Shown one piece after another: positions 57,548 to 64,000 of a DNA stretch of 64,000 nucleotides; position 1 is the stretch's first letter; the number at the start of each line of letters is the position of its first letter. Below the pieces are notes generated by a model. The model ran no database searches and had not been told where the DNA came from. It worked only from the letters and a program-made list of their open reading frames with translations. The stretch is from Elusimicrobia bacterium RIFOXYA2_FULL_39_19 (lineage in GTDB: Bacteria > Elusimicrobiota > Endomicrobiia > CG1-02-37-114 > XYA2-FULL-39-19). A program made the translations under genes and the position numbers. Where the stretch lies: contig MGVC01000078.1 of NCBI GenBank assembly GCA_001800285.1, forward strand, positions 1 to 64,000. The letters are read 5' to 3'.

Positions 57548-58152
57548 TTCTTTTCAATCCCCAGCAGGCCGTTTACTTTTTCTACCAGAACATGGATATC
57601 CATAGGTTTTGCCAAATAGTCATTTGCGCCTGCTTCCATGATTTTCTGCTTGTTTTCTATAGAATCATAACCCGTCATAGCAAGAATTTTGGTGTTTTTC
57701 ATATAGGGCAGGTTATGAATTTGTTTGCAGATTTCAAACCCATTAACCCCGGGAAGCATGATGTCAAGAACTATCAAGTCAGGCAGATGTTCCGTAATAA
57801 GCCTGCCGGCGCTAAACCCGTCATAAGCGGTCCAAACCTCTGCATCTACTTTTTCTTTAATGACCTGCTCTACCAGCTGGGCTACTTCGGGCTCATCATC
57901 TATAACAATTACTTTTTTTCTTTGCAGGGTTTTTACCAGTTCCTGCTTTATGGCATCAATGGAAAGACCTTTTTTGCTTAAAAATCCTATATGGTTTAAC
58001 TTCTTAAGGGTTATGTCTTCATCATATAACCGGTGGCCGCCGGTAGTCTGGGTAGCTACCTGCAGCAACCCCATATCTGTGTAATATCTGATTTTTGAGG
58101 GTAGTACCCCCGCTTTTTTTGCTATTTCTGAAATCCTTAGATGCTCACCCAT
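57544..58152 (-). CDS. MerR-type HTH fused to response-regulator receiver domain
   Basis: LRISEIAKKAGVLPSKIRYYTDMGLLQVATQTTGGHRLYDE then VIVIDDEPEVAQLVEQ...LIVLDIMLPGVNGFEI...DYLAKPMD. Confidence 0.9.
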   Translation of the reverse strand: MGEHLRISEIAKKAGVLPSKIRYYTDMGLLQVATQTTGGHRLYDEDITLKKLNHIGFLSKKGLSIDAIKQELVKTLQRKKVIVIDDEPEVAQLVEQVIKEKVDAEVWTAYDGFSAGRLITEHLPDLIVLDIMLPGVNGFEICKQIHNLPYMKNTKILAMTGYDSIENKQKIMEAGANDYLAKPMDIHVLVEKVNGLLGIEKK

Positions 58153-58316
58153 GGTTTAATCCTTCCGTTTGGCTGCTTTTTATTACAATTATTAGTAATT
58201 AAACATCTTACTTGTATTTATTAATATAATTTTAGTCTATTTTATATTTTAAGTCAAGGGAAATTATAATGACTTGGTGATAAATTAATACTTAATAAAC
58301 AGCTGATTGAAACATA

Positions 58317-59402
58317 CTATTTCAGAAGTTTATAAAGGGCGGTGGCAGGTGTGGACGCTTTAAATTTCAAAGCCTCCCTGTATTCTACAGACGTTTTGGT
58401 GCTGCCGTCAGGTAAAATGGAGGTTTTGTTTTTCCCTTTGGCAGACCGGGCAAGTTTGGTGCGGTCTACTATTTGTTTTCTTACGCCAATTGTTGTAGTT
58501 TCTTTAAAAAGCAGATCAAGCACTTTTGATTCATCAGCTATTTCACATAGAACAGAAAGTTTTACAGCGGGACGGCCTTTTTTCATAATGATATTTGTCA
58601 GCCATACATCCAAAGCGCCTGCTTCAAACAATTTTTCTGAAACGTACGGATAAACGCGCGGGTCTAAATCATCAATATTGGTTTCTATCAGCATTACACT
58701 GTCCTGCTGATAATTATCTTTCATTTCACCAATTTGCAGGGTGAGTTTGTTGGATAGTTTTGGCACGTCAAAAGTACCGGCACCGAAACCGTATTGTTTG
58801 ATTTCAAATACCGGCCGTAAACTCTGAGGCTGCATGATAGTAGAAACCAGCGCTATGCCCGTTGGCGTTGCTAACTCGTATTCAACGGTTGTGCTATAAA
58901 TAGATATATTATTTTTACTGAGCATTTCAATGGTAGCCGGTTCCGGCCTGCCCACGTTTATATCTGAAACAAATATTTTTTCTATACCCAGCATGAAAAA
59001 CCCTGATATAGCACCCGAAATATCTATAATGGTATCAATAGAACTTAACTCATGAAAATGAGTCTGGCCTCTGGGTATGCCGTGAATTTTTGATTCAGCT
59101 GTTATCAGCAAATCCAGAGTTCTAATTGCATCTGCTTTTATTTTTTCCGGAAGGGTGCTTTTTTTCAGGACTTTCAGCATATCAAATGGCGAATGAAAAT
59201 GAAAATCACTGTCTACTACCGTATTTATTGCGTCCGTATGGCCTTTTTGCACTCTTTTTATTTTAAATTTCCAGTTTTTTAGTTTTAGATGTTTTTTTAG
59301 ATAGTTTTCAAGCTGGGCGCTTTTCAGTCCGCAGTCAAAAATGGAAGAAAGAATCATGTCACCAGCTATGCCTGATGAACAATTAAAATATGCAATTTTC
59401 AT
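58317..59402 (-). CDS. larC: Nickel-pincer cofactor biosynthesis protein LarC
   Basis: AYFNCSSGIAGDMILSSIFDCG; HFHELSSIDTIIDISGA; ETNIDDLDPRVYPYVSEKLFEAGALDVWLTNIIMKKGRPAVKLSVL. Confidence 0.92.
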   Translation of the reverse strand: MKIAYFNCSSGIAGDMILSSIFDCGLKSAQLENYLKKHLKLKNWKFKIKRVQKGHTDAINTVVDSDFHFHSPFDMLKVLKKSTLPEKIKADAIRTLDLLITAESKIHGIPRGQTHFHELSSIDTIIDISGAISGFFMLGIEKIFVSDINVGRPEPATIEMLSKNNISIYSTTVEYELATPTGIALVSTIMQPQSLRPVFEIKQYGFGAGTFDVPKLSNKLTLQIGEMKDNYQQDSVMLIETNIDDLDPRVYPYVSEKLFEAGALDVWLTNIIMKKGRPAVKLSVLCEIADESKVLDLLFKETTTIGVRKQIVDRTKLARSAKGKNKTSILPDGSTKTSVEYREALKFKASTPATALYKLLK

Positions 59403-59413
59403 GAATTAGAACC

Positions 59414-60091
59414 TCACTTCTTTTTATTTATTAAGTGCGCTATTACACCGGCACCTATGCCGTCATCAATATTTACTACACACACATTTACCGCACAGGA
59501 ATTAAGCATTGCTAAAAGAGCTGAAAAACCTTTCAGGTTTGAACCGTAACCCACCGAAGTAGGCACACCTATTACCGGGCAGCTTACTATGCCGCCAAGT
59601 ATTGAAGGCAAAGCACCTTCCATCCCGGCACACACAACTACACAGGAAGCATTATCCAATTTTTTCTGATGTTCAAACAAGCGGTGTACACCCGCCACAC
59701 CTACATCAAACACGCGCTCTACGCGGCTGCCCAACGTTTCTGCCATTACAGAGGCTTCTTCCGCTACGGGGATATCTGTTGTGCCTGCGGTAACTACGCA
59801 AACATAGTCCATTGATTTGTTTTTTTGCAGTATAATATCCGTGTTTTTTACTACTACCATTTTAGCGGCTTTATGATATACTGCTTTTTTAAATGGTTTT
59901 TTAACTGCTTTGTAAACTGCTTCTTCAGCGCGGGAACAAATAACTATACCGCATTCATCGTACAATCGTTTTGAAATATTAACTATCTGCTCTATAGTTT
60001 TTCCCGGGCAGTAAATAATTTCAGGAAAACCCTGCCGTTGCAGCCGGCCCGGGTCAGGATGAGCGTAATGATGTACGTTATGTTTAGACAT
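59414..60091 (-). CDS. larB: Nickel-pincer cofactor biosynthesis protein LarB
   Basis: GFPEIIYCPGKTIEQI; VTAGTTDIPVAEEA; DVGVAGVHRL; VVCAGMEGALPSILGGIVSCPVIGVPTSVGYG. Confidence 0.93.
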   Translation of the reverse strand: MSKHNVHHYAHPDPGRLQRQGFPEIIYCPGKTIEQIVNISKRLYDECGIVICSRAEEAVYKAVKKPFKKAVYHKAAKMVVVKNTDIILQKNKSMDYVCVVTAGTTDIPVAEEASVMAETLGSRVERVFDVGVAGVHRLFEHQKKLDNASCVVVCAGMEGALPSILGGIVSCPVIGVPTSVGYGSNLKGFSALLAMLNSCAVNVCVVNIDDGIGAGVIAHLINKKK

Positions 60092-61130
60092 TCCAATCCT
60101 CCAATTCCATGTTTGGGTCAGGGTATTTCTTAAATTTACTTATCTTATAGGCTTTTGCGGATTTATATTTATAATATCCTACGGAAGCTATCATGGCGGC
60201 ATTGTCTGTACATAACCCTCTGGAAGGCACGTACACATGTATTTTATTCGCTTTTCCCCTTGAAATAAAGGTATCTTTTAAAAATCCGTTGGCGGTTACT
60301 CCCCCGCCTATAACCACATTTTTCATTTTAAATTTTTTGGCTGCTTCTATAGTTTTATCTACCAGTGTGTCTACTACCGCAGATTGAAAAGAAGCGCAGA
60401 TATCGTTTACATGGGTTTTATCTTTAGCAATTTTAGCGGCATTATCGCGGACATAATACACCACTGCTGTTTTTAACCCGCTGAAACTAAAATCCCAGTT
60501 TTCCCATAAATACGGCCTGGTAAATTTTACCGCAGAAGCATTGCCCCCTCTGGCCGATTTCTCTATTACAGGCCCGCCGGGATAGGTAAGATTAAGCAGT
60601 TTTGCCACTTTGTCAAAAGCTTCACCTGCGGCATCATCACGGGTTTTACCTAATACTTTATAACTGCCAAAATTTTTTACCAGGACCAGTTCTGTATGTC
60701 CGCCGGAAACTATTAAACTTAAAAAAGGCGGTTTTAACTGCGGGTGTTCAAGAAGAATACCGAAGATATGGCCTTCAAGATGATTTACAGGCACCAGAGG
60801 TTTTTTGTAAAGGTAAGAAATTGTGTTTGCAAAGGTCCAGCCCAGAAGAAGAGAACCCATTAATCCCGGGCCCGCGGTAACAGAAATGGCTGACACTACA
60901 TCTTTTTTATGCAAATCAACAAGAGTGAACCCTGCATCAGTTACCGCTTTTTCAAATACATAATTTATATTTTCCAGGTGCGCCCTGCTGGCAAGTTCCG
61001 GCACAACACCAAAATACTGCGCGTGCATTTTCTGCTGTGATGAAACTACATTTGATAGTATTTTCCTACCGTTTTCTATTAATGCTACTGCAGTTTCGTC
61101 ACAAGATGTTTCAATACCTAATGTTATCAT
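60084..61130 (-). CDS. tsaD: tRNA threonylcarbamoyladenosine biosynthesis protein TsaD
   Basis: LGIETSCDETAVALIE; VNHLEGHIFG; SGGHTELVLV; VIGGGVTANGFLK. Confidence 0.97.
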   Translation of the reverse strand: MITLGIETSCDETAVALIENGRKILSNVVSSQQKMHAQYFGVVPELASRAHLENINYVFEKAVTDAGFTLVDLHKKDVVSAISVTAGPGLMGSLLLGWTFANTISYLYKKPLVPVNHLEGHIFGILLEHPQLKPPFLSLIVSGGHTELVLVKNFGSYKVLGKTRDDAAGEAFDKVAKLLNLTYPGGPVIEKSARGGNASAVKFTRPYLWENWDFSFSGLKTAVVYYVRDNAAKIAKDKTHVNDICASFQSAVVDTLVDKTIEAAKKFKMKNVVIGGGVTANGFLKDTFISRGKANKIHVYVPSRGLCTDNAAMIASVGYYKYKSAKAYKISKFKKYPDPNMELEDWNV

Positions 61131-62233
61131 TTCTTTAACCGTTTGACTGTATTTTTTGTTTCAAGCAGTTTATCAAGATAAACCAGCTCTATGCCTTCCT
61201 GCTCAAACACCGGCTGCATTTCTATAAGCACGGAAAGCAGGTATTTCTTATGAATATGGCCTATGGCTACTGCACTACCATTCATTTTGGCTATTCTTAC
61301 TATTTGCATACACTTTGCTTTTGTTGCCTGCGTACTGTCTTCCACATCAAGAAACAAATCATTTTTTACAAACGGTTCATTTATTTTTTTTGCTAAAAAT
61401 TCACCGCTGGAATCTATGGCTGTTACTGAATCAAGAAAAAAAACATTTTGTTTTTTAAGTTCCGATAAAAGCACGTGCATGCCATAGCGTTCTCTTGTAA
61501 AAGCGGAACCCATGTGGTTATTTACACCGGCAGGAGCACCAATGGCTTTTAAGCTGTCGCGCACAATAGCCAGTATTTCTTTTTTCTTCATAGAAAGAAG
61601 AAGCGCCTGTTTGCCGGGATTAATTTTCGGATAGCCTTTTGGCTCCATGGAAAGATGAAGCAGGTAAGGAATTTTTCTTTCCTGAAGCAGGGCTGCTATT
61701 TTTTTTGAATATCTTTCTTTTGGAAACAAAGAATAGCTAAAAGGAATCCCGGAACTTAAGAATTCTTCAACTTTTTTCTCATCATAACCCAGGTCATCTA
61801 TTACAAGCGCCAGGCGGGCTTTGATATCCATACGGAAAACCAGATGAACCAACATCTTTTTGTCTTTGCCTAAATATAAATGAACAGTTCTTGTTTCTTT
61901 ATCCCGTTTTAAACTTATCTCCGGCTGCAATGCATCTGTAGCTTTTGTAATTTCTTCCTGTAACTGGTCTATTCTTATTTTTTTCGGCTGGCGGATTTCC
62001 TTGGTAATTACAATCCAGCTGAAAAAACCGCTTCTTTTTTCCTGCCAAGTGTGACTGAGTACATCTGCATCTGTAATACCGTTTTTTAAAAGTGTTTCAT
62101 TTACTTTTTCATCCAATTTAAGCGTATAACCGGAATAGTCTTTTTCAATTACGAAATAGTAAACACCGGCTGAAAGAACAAGCAACAAAACAATAATCAG
62201 TACCGGCCTTAGATATTTCATTTCCTTCTTCAT
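61127..62233 (-). CDS. Divergent polysaccharide deacetylase family protein (YibQ-like)
   Basis: ARLALVIDDLGYDEKKVEEFLSSGIPFSYSLFPKERYSKKIAALLQ; GVNNHMGSAFT; FFLDSVT; AIGHIHKKYL. Confidence 0.85.
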   Translation of the reverse strand: MKKEMKYLRPVLIIVLLLVLSAGVYYFVIEKDYSGYTLKLDEKVNETLLKNGITDADVLSHTWQEKRSGFFSWIVITKEIRQPKKIRIDQLQEEITKATDALQPEISLKRDKETRTVHLYLGKDKKMLVHLVFRMDIKARLALVIDDLGYDEKKVEEFLSSGIPFSYSLFPKERYSKKIAALLQERKIPYLLHLSMEPKGYPKINPGKQALLLSMKKKEILAIVRDSLKAIGAPAGVNNHMGSAFTRERYGMHVLLSELKKQNVFFLDSVTAIDSSGEFLAKKINEPFVKNDLFLDVEDSTQATKAKCMQIVRIAKMNGSAVAIGHIHKKYLLSVLIEMQPVFEQEGIELVYLDKLLETKNTVKRLKK

Positions 62234-62247
62234 TTCACTCCCAAAAA

Positions 62248-62423
62248 CAATGAAATAGTTTTAAGTGATATAAATGATTTTAGGTGAAATTAAACCTTAA
62301 AATTTTCAACTGTCCGAAGCAGCCAGTTTCTGGATGCAAGTTTTGAAAATTTAGGGTTAATGAACCGATGACCGAATGTTTCTGTCAAAAATCATTAAAA
62401 ATCATGTAAAAACTGTTTCATTG
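62248..62423. other. Long imperfect intergenic palindrome (~176 bp)
   Basis: CAATGAAATAGTTTT / AAAACTGTTTCATTG, AATGATTTT / AAAATCATT, TTAAACCTTAAAATTTTCAA / TTTTGAAAATTTAGGGTTAA. Confidence 0.7.
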
Positions 62424-62429
62424 TTTCAC

Positions 62430-63668
62430 TCACCCTTCTTTCTGCTGCATAAACACTTTTCTTGCTTTTAAAAGCTCGATGGCGCGTTTTAATACTTCAT
62501 CTTCTATTTTTGTTTCTTTTTTATCCTTAGGTTCTTTGCCTTTTGGATAAACCGTCTCTTCCTGCATCATCAGCTTTGATTCCACTTCAGGAGTAACTTC
62601 AATATTTACATCCGGCTCAATGCCGCCTTTTTTTGTTTCCGTATCTACCTGTATTAATCTGCCTGACGGCGTATAATACTTTGCCGTAGTAAGTTTTAAC
62701 GCACAGCCGTCCTGGAGCGGTATTACGCTCTGCACACTGGCTTTCCCGAAACTTCTGGAACCTACAATAAGCGCTCTCTTATGATCCTGCAGGGCGCCTG
62801 AAACAATTTCTGAAGCAGAAGCAGAACCCCTGTTTATAAGCACAACCACCGGAACATCTTTCCATAAAGCTTCTTTATTGGCCCTGTATTCACGGTAACT
62901 TTCAGGTATTCTTCCTTTGGTATAGACTACCATTTTGTTTTCACCCAGAAAAAGGCTTGACACTTCCACAGCCACATCCAGCAGTCCTCCGGGATTGTTT
63001 CTTAAATCGAAAACAACGCTGTCCATACCTTTTTCTTTCAGTTCGTTATAAGCTTTTTTAAGGTCACCCGCACTGGTCTGGTTAAATTCCAGCAAATGTA
63101 GATAGCCTACGTTATCTGTAAGCATTTTTGAACGCACATTTTCAAGTTTAATTATTTCACGGATTATTTCATAATCAATTGGTTCTTTTGACCCTTCACG
63201 GGCTACGGTGATTTTTACTTTTGTGCCCGGGTCCCCGCGGAGTTTTTTCACTGCATCTTCCATGGTTATATCCATTGTGCTTTCACCTTCAATTTTGACA
63301 ATTTTATCGTCCGGCAGCAGCCCCAACCTGTAAGCGGGCGTGCCCGGCATAGGTGAAATAATGGTAAGCCAGTTATCTTTTATTGAAATTCTTATACCCA
63401 GTCCGCCGTACTTTCCCTCTGTTTCTATTTTCATTTCTTTATAAATTCTGGGTTCAAGAAACGCGGTGAAAGGATCCAGGGGTTTTAACATGCCGCTGGC
63501 AGCCGAATAAATTAGTTTCTGCGTATCTACTTCTGTAACATACTTTTCCTGCGTATGCGTAAGCACATCAAGCAGAAGCTTGAGCTGGTCATAGGTTTTG
63601 TCTTCTTTTGCGAAAGAAAACACACATATGTTTAACAACATTGCTGCGGTAACTAAAAATCTTAACAT
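62430..63668 (-). CDS. ctpA: S41 family C-terminal processing peptidase
   Basis: PDZ LGIRISIKDNWLTIISPMPGTPAYRLGLLPDDKIVKIEG; LVLINRGSASASEIVSGALQDH-like catalytic region (VVVLINRGSASASEIVSGALQDHKRALIVGSRSFGKASVQ). Confidence 0.96.
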   Translation of the reverse strand: MLRFLVTAAMLLNICVFSFAKEDKTYDQLKLLLDVLTHTQEKYVTEVDTQKLIYSAASGMLKPLDPFTAFLEPRIYKEMKIETEGKYGGLGIRISIKDNWLTIISPMPGTPAYRLGLLPDDKIVKIEGESTMDITMEDAVKKLRGDPGTKVKITVAREGSKEPIDYEIIREIIKLENVRSKMLTDNVGYLHLLEFNQTSAGDLKKAYNELKEKGMDSVVFDLRNNPGGLLDVAVEVSSLFLGENKMVVYTKGRIPESYREYRANKEALWKDVPVVVLINRGSASASEIVSGALQDHKRALIVGSRSFGKASVQSVIPLQDGCALKLTTAKYYTPSGRLIQVDTETKKGGIEPDVNIEVTPEVESKLMMQEETVYPKGKEPKDKKETKIEDEVLKRAIELLKARKVFMQQKEG

Positions 63669-63680
63669 TATTGCCTCCTG

Positions 63681-64000
63681 TTATTTTTGCAGCCATTCCA
63701 GAGGATCCTGGGGCTGGCCGTTGACCGAAATTTCAAAATAAAGCGTATTATTGCCGGATTTCCCCAATTTTCCCACAACATCACCCGATTTTATTTGTGC
63801 GTCGTTATCAACAAGAATTTCATTTAATTGACCATAAATTGAATAAATCCCGCCGCCATGATCTACAATAACGGTATTGCCGTAAGATCTGAAAGTTTTT
63901 GCGTATACCACTTCACCCTTATCAATGGCAGTAATCTGAGCGCCTGTCTGTGCCTGAATTTTAATTCCATTTGATATGACATAAGTATCAAATTCTGCAT
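63681..64000 (-). CDS. M23 peptidase/EnvC-like C-terminus, truncated by the window edge
   Basis: Frame is open to base 64000: ...GAQITAIDKGEVVYAKTFRSYGNTVIVDHGGGIYSIYGQLNEILV...GDVVGKLGKSGNNTLYFEISVNGQPQDPLEWL. Confidence 0.9.
   Translation of the reverse strand, partial: AEFDTYVISNGIKIQAQTGAQITAIDKGEVVYAKTFRSYGNTVIVDHGGGIYSIYGQLNEILVDNDAQIKSGDVVGKLGKSGNNTLYFEISVNGQPQDPLEWLQK

Overview
64 kb of a low-GC, Gram-negative-type (LptD, OmpA/MotB, PorV-like proteins) bacterial chromosome, probably from an uncultured Elusimicrobiota-like lineage (taxonomy is inference only). About 45 protein genes were recognised by reading the supplied translations; most lie on the minus strand. Core blocks: a his/trp supra-operon (hisD-hisB-hisA-hisI-trpE-trpG-trpD-trpC-trpF-trpB-trpA-accD-folC-lptD), murA-prmC-prfA-rpmE-rho, coaE, polA, trxB, larB/larC, tsaD, ctpA. 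Accessory content: a REP-type tyrosine transposase bounded by 24-bp inverted repeats, a DDE insertion sequence with doubled terminal motifs and 17-bp flanking direct repeats, a truncated RHS fragment, and several giant or secreted surface proteins. The best candidate for an undescribed system is 31.4-49.8 kb: a MotA gene and two MotB genes behind a perfect consensus promoter, convergent with a minus-strand cluster (stand-alone C-terminal surface domain - histidine kinase - response regulator - [IS] - 2329-aa surface protein - PorV/TPR protein - FliF/FliG fusion). No flagellar rod, hook, filament or export gene is visible, suggesting a flagellum-independent, ion-driven surface motor. A second candidate is a family of short, covarying stem-loops (core CTYTACGGGGGTA) tandemly arrayed upstream of a FN3 surface-protein gene and present once upstream of a PorV-like gene. 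Several long imperfect palindromes and a four-copy dispersed intergenic repeat are also described. No tRNA, rRNA or CRISPR array was recognised. All calls are by eye; no searches were run.
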